48,473 nucleotides of DNA from NCBI GenBank assembly GCA_026400105.1, contig JAPLPQ010000072.1, positions 1-48,473 on the forward strand, written 5' to 3'. The notes beneath the pieces were generated by a model. That model did no database searches and was not told the origin of the DNA. It was given only the letters and a program-made list of their open reading frames with translations. Origin of the DNA: Burkholderiales bacterium. GTDB taxonomy: Bacteria; Pseudomonadota; Gammaproteobacteria; Burkholderiales; Burkholderiaceae_C. This document shows positions 9,733-18,700 of the stretch, piece after piece. Position numbers and translations under genes: made by a program. Position 1 is the first letter of the stretch, and the number at the start of each line of letters is the position of its first letter.

Positions 9733-10352
9733 GCGAATCCCTGCGCATTGTCGTCGTGGCACCCGACCTCAGCGTTGCTGACGACGATCTGCAGGCGCTG
9801 CAACAGGCCGAGCGCTCGCGCGCGCTGCGCATCGGCCTGCTGGAAAACGGCTACAACCTGATCGCGGTGCTGCCGGCCGACCCGTTCCTGACCGAGCGGC
9901 TGGCGCAGCTGCGCCCCGATCTGGTGATCGTCGACGCCGAGAGCGAGGCGCGCGACGCGCTCGAGCATGTGGTGATGGCCACGCGCGAGGCGCCGCGCCC
10001 GATCGTGCTGTTCACCAACGACAGCGACACCTCCCATATGCGCGACGCGGTGGCGGCCGGTGTCACGGCCTATATCGTCGCCGGACTCGAGACCGCGCGC
10101 ATACGCCCCATCTTGGACGTCGCGCTGGCGCGCTTCGAGCACGAGCAGACCTTGCGCGCCGAGCTCGACAGCGCGCGCACCGAGCTCAAGGAGCGCAAGA
10201 CGATCGAGCGGGCCAAGGGCCTGCTGATGCAGCGCCAGAGCCTGAGCGAGCCCGAGGCCTATGCCCGCCTGCGCAAGACCGCGATGGACAAGGGGCTCAG
10301 GCTGTACGAGGTCGCGCAGCGCATGCTCGACGTGATCGACCTGCTGGGCTGA
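9729..10352 (+). CDS. ANTAR-domain transcription antiterminator (NasT-like, receiver-like N-terminus)
   Basis: A cytoplasmic RNA-binding regulator of 207 residues. Residues 1-125 form a receiver-like domain with beta strands RIVVVAPD and PDLVIVD, where D69 sits at the phosphoacceptor position; whether it is phosphorylated is unknown. Residues about 145-200 form the three-helix ANTAR domain, with the conserved ERAKGLLMQRQSLSEPEAYARLR region and a following A-MDKGLRLYEVAQR helix. The start codon overlaps the sensor stop (ATGA), implying translational coupling. Just downstream are a sigma-54 promoter and an RNA leader with ANTAR-type hairpins, its likely target; a second such leader precedes nirB. 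The closest described relatives are NasT and the C-terminal half of NasR. Confidence 0.92.
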   Translation: MSESLRIVVVAPDLSVADDDLQALQQAERSRALRIGLLENGYNLIAVLPADPFLTERLAQLRPDLVIVDAESEARDALEHVVMATREAPRPIVLFTNDSDTSHMRDAVAAGVTAYIVAGLETARIRPILDVALARFEHEQTLRAELDSARTELKERKTIERAKGLLMQRQSLSEPEAYARLRKTAMDKGLRLYEVAQRMLDVIDLLG

Positions 10353-10356
10353 AAGC

Positions 10357-10372
10357 TGGCACGCATCCTGCT
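10357..10372 (+). promoter_or_regulatory. Predicted sigma-54 promoter of the nitrate transporter operon
   Basis: TGGCACG-CATC-CTGCT matches the -24/-12 consensus except for C instead of the first T of TTGCT. GG (10358-10359) and GC (10370-10371) are spaced as required. It starts 5 bases after the ANTAR gene stop and predicts a start near 10383, about 29 bases before the first leader hairpin. Confidence 0.75.
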
Positions 10373-10411
10373 TCACTGATTGCAAGACCAAGGAAGGTCG
10401 ACGGAACGACG

Positions 10412-10457
10412 GCACCCAAGGGCGGGTGCAACAGATCCAAACCGGACAAAGACGTCC
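10412..10457 (+). promoter_or_regulatory. ANTAR-type dual-hexaloop RNA antiterminator, leader 1
   Basis: Hairpin P1 has arms GCACCC (10412-10417) and GGGTGC (10424-10429) and loop AAGGGC. Hairpin P2 has arms GGAC (10444-10447) and GTCC (10454-10457) and loop AAAGAC. Both loops are six bases with A at position 1 and G at position 4, the known recognition signature of ANTAR proteins. The P1-P2 linker is 14 bases. The 3' half of P2 is also the 5' arm of the following terminator, so the two structures exclude each other. Confidence 0.88.
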
Positions 10458-10508
10458 CCATCTGCAGCCATGGCCTCTGGCCGTCTGCAGCATGAGGACG
10501 TCTTTTTT
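10451..10508 (+). terminator. Leader terminator before the nitrate transporter genes
   Basis: Outer arms GACGTCC (10451-10457) and GGACGTC (10496-10502) enclose further pairing of two CTGCAG blocks (10462-10467 and 10485-10490) and a GGCC pair. The stem is followed directly by six T (10503-10508). It lies 28 bases before the first structural gene and shares bases with antiterminator hairpin P2. Confidence 0.88.
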
Positions 10509-10535
10509 GTTTTTCTTGTCTACAGGAGTGTTGCC

Positions 10536-11780
10536 ATGATCCACCTCGCCAACCACCCGCTGAGCCGCCGCACCGTGCTGCAAGCCGCCACCGTGGGGGC
10601 GGCGGGCATCTCGCCCGCACTGCGCGCCTTGGTGCACGCCGCCGGCTCCGATGCACCAGAAAAGAAGGAAGTGCGCATCGGCTTCATTCCGCTGACCGAC
10701 TGCGCCAGCGTGGTGATGGCCAGCGTGCTGGGCTTCGACCAGAAGCACGGGGTCAAGATCATTCCGACCAAGGAGTCGAGCTGGGCCGGCGTGCGCGACA
10801 AGCTGGTCAACGGCGAGCTCGACTTCGCCCATGTGCTGTACGGCCTGATCTACGGCGTGCACCTCGGGCTCGGCGGCCCGAAGAAGGACATGGCGGTGCT
10901 GATGAACCTGAACCAGAACGGCCAGGCCATCACGCTGAGCAAGAAGCTGGCCGACAAGGGCGCGGTCAACGGCGCCGGCCTGGCCAAGCTGATGGCGGCC
11001 GAGCCGCGCGAATACACCTTCGCGCAGACCTTCCCGACCGGCACCCACGCGATGTGGCTCTACTACTGGATGGCCGCGCACGGCATCGACCCGATCCAGG
11101 GCGCCAAGGTGATCACGGTGCCGCCGCCGCAGATGGTCGCCAACATGCGGATCGGAAACATGGACGGTTTCTGCGTCGGCGAACCCTGGAACCACCGCGC
11201 CATCATCGACGGCATCGGCGTCACGGCGGCGACCAGCCAGGAGATCTGGAAGGACCACCCCGAGAAGGTGCTCGGCACGACCGGCGACTTCGTCAAGAAG
11301 TACCCCAACACCGCGCGCGCGGTGACCGCCGCCATCATCGAGGCCGGCCAGTGGATCGATGCCAGCCTGTCGAACAAGACCCGCATGGCCGAGACCATCG
11401 CCGACAAGAGCTATGTCAACACCAGCGTGGACGCGATCAACCAGCGCATCCTGGGCCGCTACCAGAACGGCATGGGCAAGTCCTGGGACGACCCGAACCA
11501 CATGAAGTTCTACAACGAGGGCGCGGCCAACTTCCCCTACCTGAGCGACGGCATGTGGTTCCTGACCCAGCACAAGCGCTGGGGCCTGCTCAAGGACCAT
11601 CCCGACTACCTGGGCGTGGCCAAGCAGATCAACCAGGTCGAGCTCTACAAGCAGGCCGCGACCGCCGCCAAGGCCGCGCTGCCCAAGAGCGAGCTGCGCA
11701 GCAGCAAGCTGATCGACGGCGTGGTCTGGGACGGCAAGAACCCCAAGCAGTACGCCGATTCCTTCAAGATCAAGGCCTGA
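10536..11780 (+). CDS. nrtA: Nitrate ABC transporter substrate-binding protein (NrtA/NasF family)
   Basis: Periplasmic nitrate/nitrite-binding protein of 414 residues, the specificity component of the transporter encoded with the next two genes. Residues 10-16 (SRRTVLQ) fit a twin-arginine motif, followed by an Ala-rich hydrophobic stretch ending near VHAAG, so Tat export is likely. The mature part has NrtA/SsuA-type motifs such as VRIGFIPLTDCASVVMA (core GFIPLTDCA), FAQTFPTGTHAMWLYYW and VGEPWNHRA. The ATG at 10536 follows AGGAG with 7-base spacing; the longer in-frame reading would start inside the leader. CmpA (bicarbonate) and cyanate-binding relatives are similar, but the leader and regulon favour nitrate. 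Confidence 0.9.
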   Translation: MIHLANHPLSRRTVLQAATVGAAGISPALRALVHAAGSDAPEKKEVRIGFIPLTDCASVVMASVLGFDQKHGVKIIPTKESSWAGVRDKLVNGELDFAHVLYGLIYGVHLGLGGPKKDMAVLMNLNQNGQAITLSKKLADKGAVNGAGLAKLMAAEPREYTFAQTFPTGTHAMWLYYWMAAHGIDPIQGAKVITVPPPQMVANMRIGNMDGFCVGEPWNHRAIIDGIGVTAATSQEIWKDHPEKVLGTTGDFVKKYPNTARAVTAAIIEAGQWIDASLSNKTRMAETIADKSYVNTSVDAINQRILGRYQNGMGKSWDDPNHMKFYNEGAANFPYLSDGMWFLTQHKRWGLLKDHPDYLGVAKQINQVELYKQAATAAKAALPKSELRSSKLIDGVVWDGKNPKQYADSFKIKA

Positions 11781-11811
11781 AGCAGGCCACCCCGCACCGA
11801 GGAGCATCACC

Positions 11812-12747
11812 ATGGTCAGCGCAGTCTTCCATTCCCCGCTCGAGGCTTCGGCCACTTCGACCGCCTCCCCCTCCAGCCTGCCCGGCACCGCTGCGGCAGT
11901 GACGGCGGCCCCGGCCCTGGCGCCAGCCCGCGCCGAGCCCAAGCCGGGGCGCGACTGGCGCGGCTACGGACGCGGCCTGGCGCTCGCGGTGCTGCCGCCG
12001 CTGTTCGGCCTGGGCCTGCTGGTGCTGGTCTGGATGCTGGTGGCGCAGTCGACCGGCAGCGGCATCCCGGGTCCGCTCGAGACCTGGCGCCAGGCGGTCG
12101 AGCTGTTCAGCGATCCGTTCTATCGCAAGGGCCCGAACGACCAGGGCGTGGGCTGGAACCTGCTGGCCTCGCTCGAACGGGTCGCGCTGGGCTTCGGCCT
12201 GGCGGCGGCAGTCGGCATCCCGGCCGGCTTCGCGCTCGGGCGCTCGGTGCTGCTGGGCCGGATGTTCAATCCGCTGATCAGCCTGCTGCGCCCGGTCTCG
12301 CCGCTGGCCTGGCTGCCGATCGGCCTGCTGGTGTTCAAGGGCGCCAATCCGGCCGCGATCTGGACCATCTTCATCTGCTCGATCTGGCCCATGATCATCA
12401 ACACCGCGGTCGGCGTGCAGCGCGTGCCGCAGGACTACCTGAACGTGGCGCGCGTGCTCAACCTGTCGGAGTGGAAGATCCTGACCACCATCCTGCTGCC
12501 CTCGGTGCTGCCCTACATGCTGACCGGCGTGCGGCTGGCGGTGGGCACGGCCTGGCTCGTGATCGTCGCGGCCGAGATGCTGACCGGCGGCGTCGGCATC
12601 GGCTTCTGGGTCTGGGACGAGTGGAACAACCTCAACGTCAAGAACATCATCATCGCGATCTTCGTGATCGGCATCGTCGGCCTGCTGCTCGAGGCCGCGC
12701 TGGTCAAGCTCGCCAGCGCCTTCAGCTACGAAGACGTCAAGTCCTGA
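11812..12747 (+). CDS. nrtB: Nitrate ABC transporter permease (NrtB/NasE family)
   Basis: Inner-membrane permease of 311 residues. After a proline/alanine-rich N-terminal tail of about 45 residues there are around six hydrophobic helices, beginning LALAVLPPLFGLGLLVLVWM (20 residues). The BPD_transp_1 coupling region is visible in the part running SEWKILTTILLPSVLPYMLTG, core ILLPSVLPYMLTG. It starts 31 bases after the binding-protein gene with a GAGGAG ribosome-binding site, and the ATPase gene follows. The TauC/SsuC/NrtB families are close; the nitrate assignment comes from context. Confidence 0.92.
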   Translation: MVSAVFHSPLEASATSTASPSSLPGTAAAVTAAPALAPARAEPKPGRDWRGYGRGLALAVLPPLFGLGLLVLVWMLVAQSTGSGIPGPLETWRQAVELFSDPFYRKGPNDQGVGWNLLASLERVALGFGLAAAVGIPAGFALGRSVLLGRMFNPLISLLRPVSPLAWLPIGLLVFKGANPAAIWTIFICSIWPMIINTAVGVQRVPQDYLNVARVLNLSEWKILTTILLPSVLPYMLTGVRLAVGTAWLVIVAAEMLTGGVGIGFWVWDEWNNLNVKNIIIAIFVIGIVGLLLEAALVKLASAFSYEDVKS

Positions 12748-12766
12748 ACCTCTAGGAGCCTCCACC

Positions 12767-13573
12767 ATGAACAACGACGCCAAATTCATCGACATCAGCG
12801 GCGTGGCGCAGACCTTCAAGACTGCCAAGGGCCTGTTTCCGGCGCTGCGCGACATCGAGCTGCAGATCGCCAAGGGCGAGTTCGTCGCGCTGATCGGGCA
12901 CTCGGGCTGCGGCAAGTCGACGCTGCTGAACCTGATCGCCGGCCTGACCACGCCGACCGAGGGCGGCCTGCTGTGCGCCAACAAGGAGATCAGGGGTCCG
13001 GGGCCCGAGCGCGCGATGGTGTTCCAGAACCACTCGCTGCTGCCCTGGCTGAGCTGCTTCGACAACGTCTACCTCGGGGTCGAGCGCGTCTTCGGCAAGA
13101 CCGAGAAGAAGGACCAGCTCAAAAGCCGCACCGCCGCCGCGCTCGAACTCGTGAGCCTGGGCCACGCGGCGCACAAGCGCCCGGGCGAGATCTCGGGCGG
13201 CATGAAGCAGCGCGTCGGCATCGCGCGCGCGCTGGCGATGGAGCCGCAGGTGCTGCTGATGGACGAGCCCTTCGGCGCGCTCGACGCGCTGACGCGCGCC
13301 CGGCTGCAGGACGAGCTGCTCGAGATCGTCGCGCGCACCCGCAGCACCGTGGTGATGGTCACGCACGATGTCGACGAGGCGGTGCTGCTCTCCGACAAGA
13401 TCGTGATGATGACCAACGGCCCGGCCGCGACCATCGGCGAGGTGCTGCCGGTCCCGCTGCCGCGCCCGCGCAACCGGGTCGCGCTGGCCGACGACCCGGA
13501 CTACCAGCGCTGCCGCAAGGCCGTGATCGACTTCCTCTACACGCGCCAGGGCCATGTCGAGAAGGCAGCCTGA
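12767..13573 (+). CDS. nrtD: Nitrate ABC transporter ATP-binding protein (NrtD/NasD family)
   Basis: ATPase of 268 residues that powers nitrate uptake. It has Walker A GHSGCGKST (44-52), a Q-loop in MVFQNHSLLPWL, the signature SGGMKQR, Walker B VLLMDEPFGALDALTR and an H-loop in VTHDVDEA. It lacks the C-terminal NrtA-like domain found in cyanobacterial NrtC, so it matches NrtD/NasD. It starts 19 bases after the permease stop and ends the operon; a GC-rich hairpin follows and the next gene is convergent. Confidence 0.93.
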   Translation: MNNDAKFIDISGVAQTFKTAKGLFPALRDIELQIAKGEFVALIGHSGCGKSTLLNLIAGLTTPTEGGLLCANKEIRGPGPERAMVFQNHSLLPWLSCFDNVYLGVERVFGKTEKKDQLKSRTAAALELVSLGHAAHKRPGEISGGMKQRVGIARALAMEPQVLLMDEPFGALDALTRARLQDELLEIVARTRSTVVMVTHDVDEAVLLSDKIVMMTNGPAATIGEVLPVPLPRPRNRVALADDPDYQRCRKAVIDFLYTRQGHVEKAA

Positions 13574-13603
13574 AGCGGGCTGAAGCCCAGCCTTTGAAGG
13601 AGT

Positions 13604-13633
13604 CGCTGCCAGCCCCGGTCCCGGCTGGCAGCG
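13604..13633. terminator. Stable hairpin between convergent nrtD and tetR
   Basis: Arms 13604-13614 and 13623-13633 (CGCTGCCAGCC and GGCTGGCAGCG) form a perfect 11-bp GC-rich stem with an 8-base loop between convergent genes. Neither side has a T-run, so intrinsic termination is unproven. Confidence 0.45.
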
Positions 13634-13655
13634 GGCCGCCGAGCCGCAGCCGCGC

Positions 13656-14300
13656 TCAGGCCGCCGTTGAGCCGGCCAGCGCCGGCAGCAGCCCCCATCC
13701 GCTCAGATAGGCCCGCACCGAGGCCTCGGCCGTGGCCTCGAGCTCGAAGGTCTCGGGCGCCAGCAGCCAGGTATGGATCAACCCGACCAGCAGGGCATAG
13801 AGTCCCTGCGCAAGCATGGCCACCGGCAGCGGCAGCGACAGCGCGCGCTGGACCAGGGCCTCTTGCAGGCTGCGCTCCATCTGGCTCACGTTGTCGGCCT
13901 GCACGCGCCGGTGCCGCGCGCGCACCGCCATCAGTTCATCCACATATTCGACCTTGAGCGTGGCGACCTCGAACACGCGACGGGTGCGCTCGTCATGCGC
14001 GATGCGGTGCATGGCGTCGGCGATCGAGCGCCGCAGTTCGACCAGTGGATCCTGTCCGGGCTCATGCCCGACCTGCTGCAGCGCCTGCTCCATCGGCAAG
14101 GTGGTGCGCTCCATCATGGCATTGAACAAGTCGGCCTTGTTCTTGAAATGCCAGTAGATCGCGCCCCGGCTGGCGCCGGCGGCCAGCGCGATGTCGTTGA
14201 GCGAGGTGCGCGACACCCCTTTTTCGGCGAACAGGCATTCGGCCGCATCGAGCAACTGGTGACGGGTCGCGAGGGCATCGGCTTTGGTGCGGCGGGCCAT
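13656..14300 (-). CDS. TetR-family repressor (AcrR/TtgR type) of the RND efflux operon
   Basis: A DNA-binding repressor of 214 residues. The N-terminal TetR domain includes LLDAAECLFAEKGVSRTSL and the helix-turn-helix LNDIALAAGASRGAIYWHF (about 34-52). The C-terminal ligand domain resembles AcrR, with conserved RRVFEV and LPLPVAMLAQGLYALLVGLI, here ending the core at LVGLI. It is divergent from the efflux operon, and the gap holds a palindromic element resembling the enteric AcrR operator. Inferred role: drug-responsive repression of both the pump and itself. Confidence 0.93.
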   Translation of the reverse strand: MARRTKADALATRHQLLDAAECLFAEKGVSRTSLNDIALAAGASRGAIYWHFKNKADLFNAMMERTTLPMEQALQQVGHEPGQDPLVELRRSIADAMHRIAHDERTRRVFEVATLKVEYVDELMAVRARHRRVQADNVSQMERSLQEALVQRALSLPLPVAMLAQGLYALLVGLIHTWLLAPETFELEATAEASVRAYLSGWGLLPALAGSTAA

Positions 14301-14347
14301 GGGGTGAGGTCACTTTCGAACGGGTTTCAGGAGCAGCCAGCTGGGCT

Positions 14348-14371
14348 TATACATTCACAATTGTATGTATA
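14348..14371. promoter_or_regulatory. AcrR-like operator between tetR and the efflux genes
   Basis: A 24-base partly palindromic AT-rich element with flanks TATACAT and ATGTATA. Read on the minus strand it contains TACATACAATTGTGAATGTA, which differs at a single base from the first 20 bases of the E. coli AcrR operator as I recall it. It lies midway between the divergent genes and probably overlaps both promoters. Confidence 0.7.
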
Positions 14372-14434
14372 CTGGCCGACATTGCCCTGGCCGCATGGCC
14401 GGTGTGCCCTTCCACGCTCATTCCGGACCTCGAC

Positions 14435-15727
14435 ATGCCAGTGATCCAGCCTGCTTCCTCCCGTCGCCCTGCACAATGGCGCGCCACCCTCAGTGCCCTG
14501 GGCCTGGCCGCCCTGCTCGCCGCCTGCGGCGACAAGGCCGCTGCCCCGGCCGCCCCCGGTGCCGGCATGCCGCCGCCCGAAGTCGGCGTACTGACCGTGA
14601 CGCCGGGCGAGGTCGGCCTGGTCACCGAGCTGCCGGGCCGGCTCGAGGCCTCGCGCGTGGCCCAGGTGCGGGCGCGCGCCGCCGGCATCCTGCAGCAGCG
14701 GCTGTTCAGTGAAGGCAGCGAGGTCAAGGCCGGTCAGGCCCTGTTTGCCATCGATGCCAGCCCCTACCAGGCCAGCCACGACAGCGCCCAGGCCAGCCTG
14801 GCCAAGGCCGAGGCCAACCTGATGCAGGCCAGCGCGCTGGCCGAGCGCTACCAGCCGCTGGTCGAGGCCAAGGCGATCAGCCAGCAGGAATTCGTCAGCG
14901 CACAGGCCGCCAGGAAGCAGGCCCAGGCCGATGTGGCCGTGGCCAAGGCGGCCTTGCAGACCGCGCGCATCAACCTCGGCTACACCCGGGTCACGGCCCC
15001 GATCGCGGGCCGGATCGGCCGCGCGCTGGTGACCGAAGGCGCCCTGGTCGGCCAGGGCGAGGCCACGCCGCTGGCGGTGGTGCAGCAGATCGATCCGATC
15101 TATGTCAACTTCACCCAGTCGGCCGACGAGGCGATGCGGCTGCGGCGCGCGCTCGAGAGCGGCCAGCTCAAGCGCGCCGGATCGGACGGTGCCAGCGTGC
15201 GCCTGCTGCTGCCCGACGGCAGCGAGCATGGCCGTGCCGGCAAGCTGCTGTTTTCCGACCTGACGGTGGACGGCAGCAGCGGCCAGGTCACGCTGCGCGC
15301 CGAGGTGCCGAACCCGGGCGGCCAGCTGCTGCCGGGTCTCTATGTGCGGGTGCGGCTGGAACAGGCCAAGGCCGGCGATGCGATCTCGCTGCCGCAGCAG
15401 GCGGTCACGCGCTCGACCCAGGGCGACAGCGTGATGGTCGTGGCCGAGGACGGCAGCTTCGGCCCGCGTCCGGTCAAGATCGGCGCCCAGCAGGGCGGGC
15501 GCTGGATCGTGCTCGACGGGCTCAAGGCTGGCGAGCAGGTCATGATCGACGGCTTCCAGAAGCTGCGCGGCACCAAGGTGGTCAAGCCGGTGCCGTGGCA
15601 GCAGACGGCAGGCGCCCAGGGCCAGCAGGACGGCAAGGCAGCAGCAGCACCGCAGGCCGAAGCCGCGGGCAATGCGGCCAAGGCCCCGGCCGAGCCCGCC
15701 AAGGCCGGCGCTGGCGCGGCACGCTGA
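14435..15727 (+). CDS. acrA: RND efflux periplasmic adaptor (AcrA/MexA-like lipoprotein)
   Basis: Membrane-fusion protein of 430 residues that bridges the inner-membrane pump and outer-membrane channel. A lipoprotein signal ends in LAALLAAC with the lipidated Cys at residue 31. Typical adaptor tracts are ELPGRLEASRVAQVRARAAG, LFAIDASPYQASHDSA and IRLGYTR-like INLGYTRVTAPIAGRIGRA. The C-terminal 45 residues are rich in Ala, Gln and Lys. I chose the ATG at 14435; an upstream in-frame ATG at 14402 would give an unusually long signal. It is the first gene of a three-gene operon and lies 12 bases before acrB. Confidence 0.95.
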   Translation: MPVIQPASSRRPAQWRATLSALGLAALLAACGDKAAAPAAPGAGMPPPEVGVLTVTPGEVGLVTELPGRLEASRVAQVRARAAGILQQRLFSEGSEVKAGQALFAIDASPYQASHDSAQASLAKAEANLMQASALAERYQPLVEAKAISQQEFVSAQAARKQAQADVAVAKAALQTARINLGYTRVTAPIAGRIGRALVTEGALVGQGEATPLAVVQQIDPIYVNFTQSADEAMRLRRALESGQLKRAGSDGASVRLLLPDGSEHGRAGKLLFSDLTVDGSSGQVTLRAEVPNPGGQLLPGLYVRVRLEQAKAGDAISLPQQAVTRSTQGDSVMVVAEDGSFGPRPVKIGAQQGGRWIVLDGLKAGEQVMIDGFQKLRGTKVVKPVPWQQTAGAQGQQDGKAAAAPQAEAAGNAAKAPAEPAKAGAGAAR

Positions 15728-15739
15728 GGAGTCACTGAC

Positions 15740-18700
15740 ATGGCGAAATTCTTTATCGAGCGACCCATCTTTGCCTGGGTGATCGCGCTGTTCGTGATGG
15801 TGCTGGGCTCAGTCGCCATCACCCAGCTGCCGATTGCCCAGTATCCGCCGGTGGCGCCGCCATCGATCGTGGTCTCGACCGCCTATCCGGGCGCCTCGGC
15901 GCAGACACTGGAAGACAGCGTGCTGTCGGTGATCGAGCGCGAGATGAACGGCTCGCCCGGCCTGATCTACATGGAGTCGGTGGCGCAGGCCGACGGCTCG
16001 GGCAACATCACCCTGAGCTTCCAGCCCGGCACCAACCCGGAGCTGGCCCAGGTCGATGTGCAGAACCGGCTGGCGCGCGCGACACCGCGCCTGCCGGCGG
16101 CGGTCACGCAGCAAGGCGTGCGGGTCGACAAGTCGCGCAACAACTTCCTGCTGTTCGCGATCCTGTCCTCGGACGACCCGGCCTGGGACCCGGTCGCGCT
16201 CGGTGACTATGCCTCGCGCAACGTCGTGCCCGAACTGCAGCGCCTGCCCGGCGTCGGCCAGGCCCAGCTGTTCGGCACCGAACGCGCGATGCGGATCTGG
16301 ATCGACCCGGCCAAGCTGCTGAGCTACAAGCTCGGCGCGGCCGATGTCAACGCCGCGATCAAGGCGCAGAACGCCCAGGTCTCGGCCGGCGAGATCGGCA
16401 GCCTGCCCAACGTCGCCGGCCAGGGCATCGCCGCGACCGTGGTGGTCAACGGCCAGCTCTCGAGTGTCGAGCAGTTCGGCCGCATCCTGCTGCGCGCCAA
16501 CCCCGACGGCTCGGCGGTGCGGCTGAAGGATGTCGCGCGCATCGAGCTCGGCGGCCAGGCCTACGCGACCTCGGCGCGCCTGAACGGCAAGCCCTCGACC
16601 GGCATCGGCGTCCAGCTTTCGCCCAGCGGCAACGCGCTGGCCACGGCCGAGGCCGTGCGCGCCAAGATGCACGAGCTCGAGAAGTTCTTCCCCGCCGGCA
16701 TGCAGTGGAAGATCCCCTACGACAGCTCGCGCTTCATCAAGATCTCGATCGAGCAGGTGGCCAAGACCCTGCTCGAAGCCGTGGCGCTGGTGTTCCTGGT
16801 GATGTTCCTGTTCCTGCAGAACTGGCGCTACACGCTGATCCCGACCATCGTGGTGCCGGTGGCGCTGCTGGGCACCTTCGCCGCGCTGCTGGCGCTGGGC
16901 TTCTCGATCAACGTGCTGACCATGTTCGGCATGGTGCTGGTGATCGGCATCGTGGTCGATGACGCGATCGTGGTGGTCGAGAACGTCGAGCGCATCATGA
17001 GCGAGGAAGGCCTGTCGCCGCAGCAGGCCACGCGCAAGGCGATGCGCCAGATCTCGGGCGCCATCGTCGGCATCACCGTGGTGCTGATCTCGGTGTTCGT
17101 GCCGCTGGCCTTCTTCAGCGGTTCGGTCGGCAACATCTACCGCCAGTTCGCCACCGTGATGGGGGTGTCGATCGCGTTCTCGGCCTTCTTCGCGCTGTCG
17201 CTGACGCCGGCGCTGTGCGCCACCCTGCTCAAACCGGTCGAGGCCGGCCACCAGCATGCCAAGACCGGCTTCTTCGGCTGGTTCAACCGCGGCTTTGCCA
17301 GCGGCGCCAAGCGCTACGAGGGCTGGGTCGGCCGGCTGCTGCCGCGCGCCGGTCGCTCGCTGCTGCTCTACGGCGTCATCGTCGGCGTGGCGGCGGTGGT
17401 CTATCTGCGACTGCCGACCTCCTTCCTGCCCAACGAGGACCAGGGCACGCTGCTGGTCAACGTGCAGCTGCCGCCGGGCGCCACGCGCGAGCGCACCAGC
17501 GCCGTGATGGAGCAGGTCGAGGGCTTCATGCTCAAGCAGCCCGAGGTCCAGAGCATGGTCGGCGTGCTGGGCTTTTCCTTCTCGGGCCAGGGCCAGAACG
17601 CCGCGCTCGCCTTCGTGACGCTCAAGGACTGGTCCGAGCGCCACGCGCCGGGCAGCTCGGCGCAGGATCTGGCCGGCCGCGCCTTTGGCGCGCTGTCTGG
17701 CATCCGCGACGCCTTCATCTTCCCCTTGAGCCCGCCGCCCATCCCCGAGCTGGGCTCGGCCTCGGGCTTCTCGTTCCGGCTGCAGGACCGCGCCGGCCTG
17801 GGCCGCGAGGTGCTGCTGGGCGCGCGCAACCAGCTGCTCGGCATGGCGAGCCAGAGCAAGGTGCTGACCCAGGTCCGCCCCGACGGCCTGGAAGACGCGC
17901 CGCAGCTGCAGCTCGACATCGACCGCGACAAGGCGCAGGCGCTCGGCGTGGGCTTCGATGCGATCAACGCGACGATCTCGACCACGCTGGGCTCGAGCTA
18001 CATCAACGACTTCCCGAACGCCGGCCGCCTGCAGCGCGTGGTGGTGCAGGCCGATGCGCCGGCCCGCATGCAGCCCGACGACCTGCTCAAGCTGCATGTG
18101 ATCAACAGCAGCGGCCAGACCGTGCCGCTGTCGGCCTTCGCCAGCACGCGCTGGATCTCGGGCGCGATGCAGACCGTGCGCTACAACGGCTATCCGGCCA
18201 TGCGCATCAGCGGCAGCGCCGCACCGGGCTACAGCACCGGCGCCGCGATGGCCGAGATGGAGCAGCTCGCGGCCCAGCTGCCGCCCGGCCTCGGCTTCGA
18301 GTGGACCGGCCAGTCGCGCGAGGAAAAGCTCGCCGGCGCGCAGGCCATCATCGTCTACGGCTTTGCGATCCTGGCGGTGTTCCTGTGCCTGGCCGCGCTC
18401 TACGAGAGCTGGTCGATCCCGCTGTCGGTGATCCTGGTGGTGCCGCTGGGCGTGCTCGGCGTGCTGCTGGCGACGCTGCTGCGCGGCTATGCCAACGACG
18501 TCTACTTCCAGGTCGGACTGATCACGATCATCGGCCTGTCGGCCAAGAACGCGATCCTGATCATCGAGTTCGCCAAGGACCTGCAGGCCCAGGGCAGGAC
18601 CGTGATCGAGGCCGCGCTCGAGGCGGCGCACCTGCGCTTTCGTCCCATCATCATGACCTCGCTGGCCTTCATGCTCGGCGTGCTGCCGCTGGCGCTGTCG

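Noticed and set aside
9588..11942. Minus-strand frame of 784 codons across the ANTAR gene, leader and nrtA
   Set aside because: It crosses a terminator and a sigma-54 promoter and has shadow-type composition, while the plus-strand proteins are recognisable.
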